From Gracilaria domingensis (taxonomy: Eukaryota > Rhodophyta > Florideophyceae > Gracilariales > Gracilariaceae), in assembly GCA_022539475.1 (NCBI GenBank), contig VCMS01000211.1, forward strand, positions 34,836 to 98,835: DNA of 64,000 nt. Direction: 5' to 3'. Under the pieces are notes generated by a model. It saw only the letters and a list, made by a program, of their open reading frames with translations. It was not told the origin of the DNA and made no database searches. Both the position numbers and the translations under genes were made by a program. This document shows positions 46,552 to 56,693 of the stretch, piece by piece (the stretch's first letter is position 1; every line of letters begins with the position of its first letter).

Positions 46552-46575
46552 AATGCTGACGAACTCATAATGCAG
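46543..46575 (+). other. Candidate 33-nt intron
   Basis: GTAGAATAG at the 5' end, a branchpoint-like GCTGAC, and an ATGCAG end, phase 0. It covers the in-frame TAG at 46549-46551 and splices TKL to LKEAQENI. Confidence 0.45.
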
Positions 46576-47301
46576 TTGAAGGAAGCGCAGGAGAACATAC
46601 TGCCTCTTGACGAAAATGGTGTACCGAACACTTCATGGTGGAGAAAAGCCCCATTTGTTCGTCTAAAGTACTCCAATGCGGACAATGTCGAGGATATGCC
46701 GACGGAAGATCAAGACTTGTTCTTCCGAAACCGTGTCGGGGTACAAGTGCTGAAGGAGTTTATTGGGTATGATGTGGAAGACAAGGATACGGGCACCTTT
46801 TTAGATGGCACAATACTGTTGCTCGCACGTTTGGACGCTTGGGTGTTGACGGTTGTGAGCCTTCTAAGTACGGATGTGTCAAGGGGTGGCCAGAGACAGA
46901 AACTGTTTACAAAGAAGTTTGCCCAACTGCTACCTCTGTGTTTAAAGAATGTTCTGGGGGATGTTAGGCAACGTGTTTTGAGGACCAATTCCAGCGAGTT
47001 TCATAATTTTGGAACGACAACGGAAGATTGGACTAAGGTTCTTGGTAATGACATGAGAGAGGCTACATTTGGGTATCGAATGCCGTCGAACGGAAGACTT
47101 TACCTCACTGTGAAAGAACAATTTTTTATTGACAGTGTGAGCCGAAGATTGGGGTCTATTAGCGATTGTTTCGTTGGTGAATGCGAGGAAGAGGATATGG
47201 AGTTCAAGGAAATGAACATGATGGATTTCGGGAGTAGCACAGGATCACAAGAAAAGGCACCACAAGGTGAACATGTAGAGGATGGAGCCCTTAATGTTTA
47301 A
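46570..47301 (+). CDS. Coiled-coil protein of the transposon-like unit, C-terminal part
   Basis: 243 codons in the same frame as 45613-46551. Mixed helical sequence with an FVRLKYSNADNVEDMPTEDQ block, hydrophobic helices (LLLARLDAWVLTVVSLLS) and an acidic tail (CEEEDMEFKEMNMMDFGSS). No family recognised. It is convergent with the transposase-like gene, ending 114 bases away. Confidence 0.55.
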   Translation: MQLKEAQENILPLDENGVPNTSWWRKAPFVRLKYSNADNVEDMPTEDQDLFFRNRVGVQVLKEFIGYDVEDKDTGTFLDGTILLLARLDAWVLTVVSLLSTDVSRGGQRQKLFTKKFAQLLPLCLKNVLGDVRQRVLRTNSSEFHNFGTTTEDWTKVLGNDMREATFGYRMPSNGRLYLTVKEQFFIDSVSRRLGSISDCFVGECEEEDMEFKEMNMMDFGSSTGSQEKAPQGEHVEDGALNV

Positions 47302-47414
47302 GGCTGTACAAGATCAACGTGCTCAGTTGGTCCTTCATCTGAATCATGATAGAATCGATTGATGTAGAATCGGTGTTGAAACCATTGAAGTGGAGGACAA
47401 AAAGGTGGAACAGG

Positions 47415-48116
47415 TTAGTTTGATCGAACAACATGGACAGTTCCCTGTAGTGCAGAAGCCGAAACCATCCCGTACCAAGGAGTTAACTCTACGATAGTCT
47501 CCGCTTTGGAATGACGAGGGAACGGAAGAGTGTGGTTCTTTTCATCGTTTGTAGCCCACCGTAAAGATATGCATTTCACTATGTGGTCGATGTTTGTTGC
47601 GGGGGGTAAAACCTCGAAATACCGGACGAATGCCCCCTCTGGTGCGGTAAGTGCAGAATCAAGGAGAGATATTCGAATCAGAGCGACTACCTGGGCAACC
47701 CAAGTCTCTGAATCTTCTCCGCTTACCAATACAGTGGAAAACTTTGGCTTTCTACTGGGACCAAATGCTGGAGAAGCGAAGACTCGTTGGGTGATGGGGT
47801 ATTTGGGTCGCCCCAGCTTAAGTGCCTTAGAAGACGAATCGAAGTGTTCAAGAGTCGGAACGAAACCGCCTTTCACGACGGCCGAATTCACCAGAGTTAT
47901 CCTTGTCTTTTCTGGGAAGTATGTAATAGAGTGCTCATCCAGTGTTTCTTTCACGAGACTGAGGAAAGGAGGAAGGGCCTGTTCACCAATTTGGTCAAGA
48001 ATCGACCTTGTGTCCGTACTTGAGAACATCTCTCCAACAGCAGTCCATGTTTTTGAACTGGACATATTTGAAACACAATGTTGAAAAGCTCGTAAAGTGA
48101 AGGAACGCCCTCTCAT
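47415..48116 (-). CDS. C-terminal part of Tnp2/Plavaka-like transposase
   Basis: 233 codons. It continues the transposase after a short damaged stretch (48117-48330). The end looks like the beta-rich C-terminal module of these transposases: WVAQVVALIRISLLDSALTA, VRYFEVLPPATNIDHIVKCI, then ASALQGTVHVVRSN. In the damaged stretch one can read KYYDAGIYEHAHLLFN after a TGA (48325-48327). After a one-base frame change comes ATAVEETIRSIEHGHVRKQW, then another TGA at 48123-48125. A 45-nt GT-AG segment (48154-48110) could remove the last one. Confidence 0.55.
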   Translation of the reverse strand: MRGRSFTLRAFQHCVSNMSSSKTWTAVGEMFSSTDTRSILDQIGEQALPPFLSLVKETLDEHSITYFPEKTRITLVNSAVVKGGFVPTLEHFDSSSKALKLGRPKYPITQRVFASPAFGPSRKPKFSTVLVSGEDSETWVAQVVALIRISLLDSALTAPEGAFVRYFEVLPPATNIDHIVKCISLRWATNDEKNHTLPFPRHSKAETIVELTPWYGMVSASALQGTVHVVRSN

Positions 48117-48324
48117 TGCAAATCAAGGAAGCTGTGTGGAAGCTCCTGGTAGACCTGGATTACGCTGGTAAGGAGTATTTCGATTCCATTGCTTTCTAAC
48201 ATGTCCGTGCTCAATGGAGCGAATAGTCTCCTCCACAGCCGTTGCTTCTGGACGTCTTTTTGTAGTGTATGTTAAATAGCAGGTGTGCATGTTCGTATAT
48301 GCCTGCGTCGTAGTACTTGATACT

Positions 48325-50124
48325 TCACAGACGGCGAATATCGTCCAGGAGATGATCGAGAAGATGAAACTTCAGAGTTCCCAGTGTGAAGGGATGAAAA
48401 TCGGCCAGAGTCTTTGTTGCGGAACGCTTGAAGGCTTCCATCTCCGAACTAAGACACAGAAGAGAGCTTTCAGTCCAATTTGGATCACGATTGTATCTGA
48501 ATAAGGTCGAAAGCAAGTCCGAGTACTGAGAGAAAACGGTTGTGATTGGGGCAACGTCCTGTTCTCCACAGCATATGTCAAAGAATGCTCCTATGAAGGG
48601 GAAGACCATGTCAAGTGCTTTGTAGTTTTTGGCCTCCAGCATTCCACGGAGACCGTCTTTCGTGAAGATACCATTCAAAGATTTGCCTTTCTCCTGCGTG
48701 GAGAAATCGATATGTAAACCTTTGGCAGGAGAATCGCGTTCTATGGCAGCTAGAATTGCGTTTGCATGATTGAGGAGTTGGGTGCGTATCGTTCGAAATG
48801 AACGCGATGCAGATGTTCCTATTGTGGTGCACAGGGTGTCTGACTGCAGTCTCTCGATTGTGGCCGTTTTTATCAGCTTCGAGATGCCGAGATGCAAGTT
48901 GTGTAATGGTTCGAATGAGAACAGACTATATGGGGACAATCCCGGGATCATTCCAAGGCTTACGGAAGTTTCGAGGAACGAAGGAATGAGAGATATGGAA
49001 TTTGAACGCATCAGAGTATCCGCTTGAGATCTCCTCTCCCTCGCACGACGTGGACGTCTTTCCGCCTCGTCTTTTTGTGCATGTTGCAAGATAGCTTTGT
49101 ATGTCTTTCGGATGCTTTTCGTGTGCTTTTGAGAACGTCCGTTGAATGAGGTGGGAATAGGACTGCATAAAGATGAGCGAGGGGCTTTGCATCTATGACA
49201 CGGGCTTTCCGTTTTGGTCCCATGAAAGATGGACAGAATGTCCTTAGCCTCAGGAATATCCGCACAATAACTTGCAAGCAGGGGATGGCACACTCGACTT
49301 AGTTTGTCTTCGCCGATGAACTGAAAATCTTTCTGCGTGAGATTTAGAATGGGCTCCAGGACTTGACGAAGAGATTCTTGAAGGATTTGCATCCTGGACT
49401 CGCGTAGACACTTGCTAGAAACAAATGACATTCCGTCTGCTTCAGATGCGGAAACCTCGATCAGTGTGGTACGGAAGTATGCCACTACTGTGAGGTCATC
49501 ACGGATACACTTACGGCGTAGCTCGTCGGAGAAGTTGAGAAATATGAGGTGAAGAAGATAGGCGGTAACCGATGTTTGCTTTAGAGTTTTTGAAGACTTA
49601 TCGGTGTATACCTGCAGAAGACCTACGAAAGATTCACTGTAACTTATTTCTTGGGAGTACCACACTATTCTACTATCCAAAGAGCCCATGACCATTTCCT
49701 TAAGTTTTGAGGTGGCGTCTCTTGCGAGAGAGCCAAACATGGGGTGAGATATTTTCGTTGAGTGGGTCTGAGGTATAGAGTGGAAGAATTTGTTTTCGTT
49801 GTTAGCCAACTGGAGCTGTTTCACAAGTGTCTGAACGCGGTCTCTCGTGTAGAGGGTGGCACTGAACTTACATCCTTCTGGCGGGACAGTTCTTCGATTG
49901 AAACCGTCCTTTGAGGCGTATCGTTCGAAAATGGCGTTCTTCAGTTCTGTACAGCGCTTGGAACTTGTTATGGTCTCGTTGAATCGCTTTTGCGAGAATC
50001 GCGGGTCCCGAAGTAGCCCAATTAGTTCGTCCGCCTCACGATGACCAAGGTTGGAAGCTACTGAAGCCAGACAAACCCTGAGATAATCCATATGCAAATC
50101 ATCGAGGGCCTCCTCAGAAGGCAC
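48325..50124 (-). CDS. Tnp2/Plavaka/KDZ-like DDE transposase, core
   Basis: 599 codons. The RNase H-like core signs of the En/Spm-Plavaka-KDZ group are visible: an Asp-containing stretch SYCADIPEAKDILSI followed by the zinc-ribbon-like pair ESPCHRCK, then FEPLHNLHLGISKL, where the family has D-x-M-H-x(3)-LG, and near the end TLGTLKFHLLDHLLDDIRRL. The superfamily call is from these motifs only. The frame is the same as the 50152-50568 ORF upstream, split by one TAG, and ends at a TGA where homologues would continue. The gene lies inside the pair of 451-bp direct repeats. Confidence 0.6.
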   Translation of the reverse strand: MPSEEALDDLHMDYLRVCLASVASNLGHREADELIGLLRDPRFSQKRFNETITSSKRCTELKNAIFERYASKDGFNRRTVPPEGCKFSATLYTRDRVQTLVKQLQLANNENKFFHSIPQTHSTKISHPMFGSLARDATSKLKEMVMGSLDSRIVWYSQEISYSESFVGLLQVYTDKSSKTLKQTSVTAYLLHLIFLNFSDELRRKCIRDDLTVVAYFRTTLIEVSASEADGMSFVSSKCLRESRMQILQESLRQVLEPILNLTQKDFQFIGEDKLSRVCHPLLASYCADIPEAKDILSIFHGTKTESPCHRCKAPRSSLCSPIPTSFNGRSQKHTKSIRKTYKAILQHAQKDEAERRPRRARERRSQADTLMRSNSISLIPSFLETSVSLGMIPGLSPYSLFSFEPLHNLHLGISKLIKTATIERLQSDTLCTTIGTSASRSFRTIRTQLLNHANAILAAIERDSPAKGLHIDFSTQEKGKSLNGIFTKDGLRGMLEAKNYKALDMVFPFIGAFFDICCGEQDVAPITTVFSQYSDLLSTLFRYNRDPNWTESSLLCLSSEMEAFKRSATKTLADFHPFTLGTLKFHLLDHLLDDIRRL

Positions 50125-50151
50125 TGGGCGGGAACTGCTTCCGTGTTCTCG

Positions 50152-50568
50152 CTATAATGACGCGGCACCCGGGGAAGGAGAAACACAATGCGAAGTGTCC
50201 GGAATGGGAGGGGCGCACGGAGTGGGGTCAACGATGTCCTCGCACACCGGAGGCTCGGGAAGGCGACAAGGGGCAGTGACCGTTTCGGAAGATGCGGGCC
50301 CGGGCGCGGAAAGCTTGAGACGCTTGCTTCTCCGAATGGGCCGCCAATTATCGTCTTCCGGAGCTGCTTTCAGACGAAACGGGCAATGGTTGACATGCTG
50401 TTGAAGAGATAAGACTCCTCGACGAGTAACGAAGGGGCACCCACGCTTCTTATGTGTACAGCAGTAGAACATGGTAAGAAGAAATGAACGAGAAACGACG
50501 AAAAAGACTGCAAGGGAAGGTCGTCCGAAAGGAGAAGGAGGTCGAGCGACAGTCCAGATCGACGTCAT
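50152..50568 (-). CDS. N-terminal zinc-finger region of the transposase
   Basis: 138 codons in frame with 48325-50124. It contains a Cys/His finger-like stretch (CCTHKKRGCPFVTRRGVLSL, then QQHVNHCPF), as found at the N-terminus of Plavaka-type transposases, and a basic RRSKRLKL. It stops at TAG 50152-50154. A 27-nt GT-AG segment (50161-50135, GTCATTATAG...GAAGCAG) covers the stop, and its removal gives SPGAASRPVPSEEA. Start probably at the Met of the MFYCC stretch. Confidence 0.55.
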   Translation of the reverse strand: MTSIWTVARPPSPFGRPSLAVFFVVSRSFLLTMFYCCTHKKRGCPFVTRRGVLSLQQHVNHCPFRLKAAPEDDNWRPIRRSKRLKLSAPGPASSETVTAPCRLPEPPVCEDIVDPTPCAPPIPDTSHCVSPSPGAASL

Positions 50569-51674
50569 GCTGAGAACGGAGAATATATTTTGAGTTTAAA
50601 TCACGTGCTTTCGTTCAAAAAGGAACGTAGGTACACGTCGATCTCAACACAAGGGTATACTTCCCATATTATCTACCACTGGTTATAAACCTGTGGTTTC
50701 GCAACGTTGTACGCTGTACATCTGTCCAATCTCGCACAGAAAAATAAATCTCTTCCCTCCGCCGCCGCCGCCGCGCCTCCGGCGTCCGACCTACCGTTAC
50801 CGTCGCGCGTTCTATTCCGCCGGAGTAGAACGCGAGGATGTAGATGGCACGGATCACGAGCGGCGCTCCGTCGTGTCTTTCTCCGCCCTCGCACTCGCTA
50901 CGAAGTAGAGTGCGGGGAAGAGAATGAGGTACGCTTTATGTCCGCCTAATGGACGCCTCCATAAAGCCGACATCATCCGCATCTCACGGATGTATTCCGT
51001 GCAGTCTTTCCATGCAGTCTTTTCGTACGTGCTTCCATATCCTTCTACGTATCTTTGTTCTAAACTAACCAATCCTCACCACGTCTCTTCGCGCTCTGCG
51101 ACATGTACACGGCAGAAAATAAGCTTTGGGTTACCTTTGCGGGTTACTAGGTCCCTCGACTTTTCTAGCGCATCGTTTCTGTTTTGCTTTATCAATGGTA
51201 CGTTCCATCGGATTTCAAATGTATCCAACGGAGTATTGACTAACTTGATCTTGAGAGAGGAAATGGAATTGGTCGTTCGCCTTCCTGACTGTTCCGGATA
51301 GGCGATTCTGGTACTTGGTTGGGACATAGGCTGCACTCTCGTTTATCGCATCTTGCGGTATGTTTACTGCATGGGCATTCTTGGTGTCGTTGCTTGTGAG
51401 TTCTCGCTTCGACACTTTTCGCGTTTTACATTGAATGAATTGCTGGTAATCTAACCGATCCCTTTCCTTCTTCTTCTTCCTTTTGCGGGTTACTAGGTCC
51501 CTCGAATTTTCTAGCGCAACGTTTCTGTTTTGCTTTATCAATGGTACGTTCCATCGCATTTCAAATGTATCCAACGTAGCATTGACTAACTTATGGATAC
51601 TTTCTGCTTGCGTATACAGGTAAATGACTTTTGATGCGTACGTAGCTCACGGGTTGCAGGTGCAGGTTTCTCAA
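50569..51674. other. Non-coding flank of the transposase unit
   Basis: Upstream of the transposase gene. It contains a CCG-rich stretch at 50759-50790 and the 111-bp repeat pair listed separately. No gene supported. Confidence 0.5.
51136..51592. repeat. 111-bp direct repeat pair (51136-51246 and 51482-51592)
   Basis: Both copies run from TTTGCGGGTTACTAGGTCCC to ATTGACTAACTT with only a few substitutions. They are separated by 235 bases. Possibly subterminal repeats of the transposon-like unit. Confidence 0.88.
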
Positions 51675-51752
51675 GTAGGGAACCATGCATCTGGGCATGG
51701 TTCCCTACATGAGGAACGGAGAGGATGAGGCGCTTCGCGCCTCATCCTCTCC
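51675..51752. other. Two adjacent perfect hairpins
   Basis: Hairpin 1: GTAGGGAACCATGC, 6-base loop, GCATGGTTCCCTAC (51675-51708). Hairpin 2: a 16-bp stem GGAGAGGATGAGGCGC / GCGCCTCATCCTCTCC with a 3-base TTC loop (51718-51752). Both stems are without mismatch. They stand just outside the right 451-bp direct repeat. Confidence 0.85.
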
Positions 51753-51798
51753 CAGTGCGTATTTGTTCTACCGATACCGCACTTTGCTGCAGGTGCCC

Positions 51799-52248
51799 TC
51801 TGCGGCATCTGCCGCAGATTGCGCCTACACCCGCTTCATCATGGGAAAATGGTACATGTAATATAGCGAAGTAGTGGTTAGCAAAAGCGGTCGATAGAAG
51901 AATAGATACGAATAAAACGGTATGATTTCATAATGGACATCATCTGTAGTAGCAACAGTATTTCATGCGTTGCAGGGTATCATTCCGCAGAAGGTATCGT
52001 GTAATGTGCACGTTAATGGAAACTGAACCTAGACTTCGCGAAATACAGTTCAGGTAGCCCTCGACTAAAGAACTACCACGAGTGGAAAACCCACCAGTAT
52101 TTACTTCACAGCGATTCTGGACTACCCAAGCAATTATCTTCAAATTTTGAAATAATTGATCTCGATTTTTTTCAAAAAATTTATTGGACGACCCTTGCCA
52201 ATTTCCGGACGACCCTCGCCAAAAACTAGCATCTGCAAGAGACAGACG
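51799..52248. repeat. 451-bp direct repeat, right copy
   Basis: Partner of 44358-44808, same orientation, few substitutions and one or two short indels. Neither copy codes for protein. Confidence 0.9.
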
Positions 52249-53159
52249 CCCCACCTCTGGGGGATACTCCGCTACAAGCGCCGTGTCGAGCCATGACTCG
52301 CGCTACGCGGCGGGCGACGGTAGGCCCTGACCGTTCGGTGCAAGAGCGGCAGACGCCGGCGGATCTGTACAGCCACGGGGCGTGCCTGTTGGTAGGAGGG
52401 GGGTCTGTAGTATAGTACGCTCGATCCGTGGGGAGGTTGTGTTAGATCAAATGGTGACGTCACCAGGCTCTGAGCCCGTGTGTCTACTGTACCACGTGGG
52501 ACGCGTATGGGCACGGACGACAAGGACTAATTAGTTTATTTTCATTAATTTAGCATTAATATTTACTAGGTAGTGTAGATATGTGGCCGGGGTGGTGCCC
52601 CACAAATGCTCCTCCTGGTGGCCCACATGGCAGTAGGCCCGTGAGAGCCGGAGGGGCGCTCGGGTGTACTAAACCCCCGAGACGCCAACCTCCGACACCG
52701 AATGGTAAAGGCAAGCACCAACTAGGCTAATTCGACACCAGTTCGGTTCTGCAGTCACCAATTGGTAAGTCTAGTAGTCCTCTATTAGTTTTGCCGACCT
52801 CGAGGGTTATACGTGCCTGCCGCACACCAGTGCAGGCGTATTTACGACTTGGTCACCGTGGACTATTGGCAACGGCGGGTGCCGCCGACCTATTGGGTGT
52901 CACGCGTTTCATCCCTCCGCAGGGTCGAGCCCACGCAGGGCTCCCCACTCACAGCTCCCACCGATCGGTTATACCACACTTTTGCTTTGCGTTCGCCATG
53001 GCTCGCCGCTCTAGGTGAACGATAGTGCGCGCCGGTTCATGCGCGGCTGGGCCCCGACAAAATTGATCGATAAAATCCGCATGAGTGCCCTGCGCATTGG
53101 TTTCGAAGCGGATACGGAAGGTATCACCTGCTCTGAGCTGCGAATACCGTTGCATCCAG
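52249..53159. other. Repeat-like sequence without genes
   Basis: LTR-like in style (TGTAGTATAGT at 52410 resembles the Gypsy LTR terminus, and there are AT-rich tracts near 52530-52570), but no matching partner or terminal repeat was found. No gene. Confidence 0.4.
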
Positions 53160-54304
53160 TTGAATGAAGAAGTTCTCGAAGTCACTAACGACAACTCACT
53201 TTTCGAAGAGCAGACTGTGTATGCAGTTGACAGAACCCACAGTGAACTATGGGGAAAGATATTCGATGACGCCAACTCCTTTCGTTGGCTTGTCATTGAT
53301 CAGGTCATTTCAACTGCAATGCTTGAATGCAAAAACCCTGATAAGGTTTCGGCTGTTGTCAAGGCATTTTTAGCAGCCGGAATGTCTGAGGTTCTGATGA
53401 AGATGTTGGAGAAGATCGTGGTCCAAACCAGCACAGTGCATTTTCACGCAACAACAACCTTCAGAATCTCCCGATTCTAACAAATATTGGTGCAACGCCA
53501 GAAAGGGTGATGGAGTACGTGAGAGAGCTTGACAACTACGATGGTGCAGACGTCGCGCCCTCGTGTATTGATACCGGCTTGTTCGAAGAGGCCTATAAAA
53601 TATACTACAAGTTCGAGAAGTACGACGACGCTTTGGACGTTCTCTTGGAGCATGTCAAGGATTTCGACCGTGCTCAGTAGTTTGCCATTCGTTTGAATCG
53701 TCCAGATGTGTGGCAGCGCTTGGGTGTTGCTCAGCTTGAAAACGGCTTCCTTGCGGATGGTGTTACGTCATTGATGCGAGCAAAGGATGTATCTCAATAT
53801 GCCATCGTCGTTGAAGCCTCACGATATAACGCAGAGTCAAATGACGACTTCAAGATGATCTCGAAGTTTATGCGAGTTGAGAGAAAGAATATTCGCGAAC
53901 CAGAATCCGCTCTTCGATCAATTGGTACTGAGCTCCTATATGCGCTATGTCGTCTGAACGCACTGACCGATGTCGAAGAGTTCATCATTACTGCCGGGCA
54001 CAAGGCTAGCCTCGAAGAAGTAGGAGACAGATGCTTTGATATTGAGCTGTACCAAGCAGCAAAGATGATGTTCCGTGCTGTACCCGAATATTCCAAGCTT
54101 GCTCACACGCACAATGTGCTCAAAGAATACAAAGAAGCTGTGTATGTAGCCAACAACAAGATCCCAACCTGGCGTATTGTGTGCTTTGGGTGTGTGGACG
54201 GGCTTGAGTTGCGGTTGGCTGCACCATGTGCCATGCGGTTGCTCATTGAAACTGAGGAAATTCAGGAATGTATTGAACCGCTCTTCCACCTATCCATGCA
54301 TTGA
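53160..54304 (+). pseudogene. Clathrin heavy chain fragment, disrupted
   Basis: About 380 residues of the leg (CHCR repeat) region are readable: DRTHSELWGKIFDDANSF, KAFLAAGMSEVLMKMLEKIV, then after a frame change at about 53420 NNNLQNLPILTNIGATPERV and VMEYVRELDNYDGADV, an in-frame TAG at 53678-53680, and FAIRLNRPDVWQRLGVAQLE, VGDRCFDIELYQAAKMMF and IVCFGCVDGLELRLAAPC. Order and spacing follow clathrin heavy chain. The N-terminal propeller and the distal C-terminus are missing, no introns are evident, and it is bordered by repeats. It is a truncated, non-functional copy. Confidence 0.85.
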
Positions 54305-55911
54305 AATTTAATATTGCCGATGTGCTTGCCGACATGATGCGTGATATAGCCCAGGCGTTGGGGATTGAAGTCGATGAGGATGCTTCACTGTCATCGCTCC
54401 TAGGTGTTGACGGCGACAAGATTGACTACGACGGAACAAAACACTTACAAAACTATCGATATTGTTGTAGGATACAACTTGTTACAGAGGATACAGAAGC
54501 TGGGTTTTTGGCTTTAAGTGCTCAAGTCATAGTACCGAAATTGTAGAAGGCAGTCCTTCATGGCTCGAACACAGTTAGGAAACTGTTGCAAGCATCTACG
54601 GGTTGCTTGTACGCCAAGGCTTGTTGCTTCCTGCTACCGTACTAACCTTCTAATTCATTCTGTTGTTGGATACCTTGCCTCTGACTTTCACGTCGATCTT
54701 GTTCCGAGGGGAACGCTAGAGTACTTCTATGAATTCCAGCTGTCGGACCCTCCAGTAGAGATCCAGATTGCGTAGAATTTTCTGGTGAACGGGACCGTAG
54801 AGTCTCCAGCTGCTCTTTTTCCTCACCTATTACGGATTCAAGTAAACGGCTCGTTGCAATCTTTTCTTCTAAATTGTCTCCATCAGAGTGAAAGATAGAG
54901 TTTCAGAACATTGTGTCGCTTGTCCCTGATACCTTATGTAGGGCAAACGCGGAAGCGCGGTATCAGCGCTGATGGTGCTCATAACTCGTGCGCCGAGGTT
55001 TAATCCTAGGAAAAGAAAGTATGAAACTATGCCCAAAACTGGAATAATTTGAGGTGACTGGATGTCAGAATGTCCGCTGAACTCGCCATGGTGTGGCACG
55101 TGGTATTGAGTGATCGTGGGTACACGTGGTCTGATTTGGGTCTATTCACAGAGGAATTGTTCCGATAGTCGAATTATTTACTGGCCGCTGACACACGCTG
55201 GTCACGTACACCACGTGTGTGGCTTTGCACAAGTATGCACTAGATTATTTAATTTAGTTTAACTAATTTACCGGTCACGGTATAAGAGGTGACCTCGCGG
55301 CCACCTCCACCTTCAGCAAAGGATAACCGCGTCTGTGTTCTGCAAAGTGGAATATAGTCTGTTCGCTTTGGAAACTAAGCTAGTTTTGGGGCTATTTGGG
55401 GCGCGCGAGGGGTAGCAGAGGCTGGCACTCAAAAAATTAAGAAATTTTGGAATATTAAATTCCATTTCGCGCAGTTTAGTGCTTGGGTCCCCTAGTTTTT
55501 GTAGAGGTTCTACTTCGCCGCACCACCCCATTCACTCTTTTCCGCGACCCTCTCTCAAAACTGCACTCGTGCTAGTTTGCGTTTCCATTTTCTCCCATGT
55601 TGCAATGCCAATCGCAACTCATCCCACCTCAATCATCCCATCACTTCTTCCCAGTCCACACCACCCCCGCTATTTACCCATTTCTCGCCCATCACGCGTT
55701 CATTTTGTAGAAGTCAGGTGCACAACTCTCCCCCTTCTCGTATACCCGCCTCGCCCCAAAACGGCTTCAAATCCCTCCCATCCTTCTCTCCTCCTGTCCC
55801 CTCAGAATCCCCTTCGCAGTCCGCGCTACCTCCGCCGCACTCCTAAACCCAGTCACCACCGGAGCTCCCACTCCCTCCCGCGGCACCTCCTCCACCACCT
55901 TCTTCATCTCC
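54305..55911. other. Mostly non-coding; one short unassigned frame
   Basis: A frame at 54301-54546 encodes NIADVLADMMRDIAQALGIE and a Ser/Leu-rich stretch with no family I recognise. It follows the clathrin fragment directly and may be part of the same insertion. The rest, including AT-rich repeats near 55230-55270, has no supported gene. A long plus-strand Pro/Ser frame from 55479 is the antisense of the gene below. Confidence 0.4.
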
Positions 55912-56693
55912 TTACGCCTCTTCTTCAGACGGCTCTTCCCATCCCCAACCCCACCACCCTTTGTCTTCGGTGTCACAGGAGACCCCTTCTGCACCGCCAC
56001 CCTTCCCACTTCCCTTCTCCGTCTTTCCCTCCACACCTCCTTTCACCCTCTCCTCTTCCACCAATCTTTGCCTCTTGCACAGCTCCTTCACCTCCTTCTC
56101 CAGCACGTCCAACCTCTCGTTCAGAACCCTATTCTCCTCCCGCAACTCTCCAACCTCCCTTCCCGCACACTCCACTATCCCATACACATGATTTCTCATC
56201 TCCACTCCCAATACCGACAACGAATTCCGCAGGCTCGAAATCGCCTCAACCGAAACACCACTACCACCCCCACTCAGCACCAAACCGCCCATTTCCGTTA
56301 CAATCTCCACAATTCCATCGTCCAGTTGCTCCTTCATCACCAACCCCAACATCCCCACCCTCGCCTTCATCTCCCCCACAAACCGCATCTCCCTGTCACC
56401 CTCTCCGCCCCCACTCTCTATCTGGTCTCCAACCTCTAACTGACTCAGATGCACCGCACCCCTTCTCTCCATTGCGACCCCTCCACCTCCAATTCTACCC
56501 CCTTCTCCACCTCATCACCATCCCCTCTCCTCGCCTCACACTTCTTTCCTTCCTCAGCCAATTCCTTCTTCTGCGACATCCGACCAGCCGCCGTAATCAC
56601 GTCCTCTTCCCGCTTTGGTGACGGCGTCTGCGGTACCTCCTTCCCCTCCAACAGCACCCACAGCTCCTCATCCTTCACGTATCCGTTCGACAT
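55912..56693 (-). CDS. Hypothetical coiled-coil protein, probably two exons
   Basis: The ATG at 56691-56693 opens MSNGYVKDEELWVLLEGKEV, a Lys/Glu-rich stretch and VELEVEGSQWREG before a TGA. The downstream frame (QLEVGDQIESGGGEGDREM, then a long coiled coil ECAGREVGELREENRVLNER, LDVLEKEVKELCKRQRLVEE, and a Gly/Trp/Glu-rich end) is in another phase. A GT-AG segment at 56486-56440 (47 nt, ending TGAGTCAG) joins the two in phase. No known domain. Confidence 0.5.

Noticed and set aside
48325-48327. Selenocysteine or reassigned TGA in the transposase
   Set aside because: A one-base frame change follows within 90 bases, so ordinary decay explains this stop more simply. TAA, TAG and TGA all end other frames here.
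52410-52430. Another LTR start (TGTAGTATAGT)
   Set aside because: Only 11 bases match the Gypsy terminus, and no partner end ATACTACA or internal region was found nearby.
55479-56621. 380-codon plus-strand Pro/Ser/His-rich frame
   Set aside because: Antisense of a Lys/Glu-rich coiled-coil gene on the minus strand, whose sequence is more protein-like.
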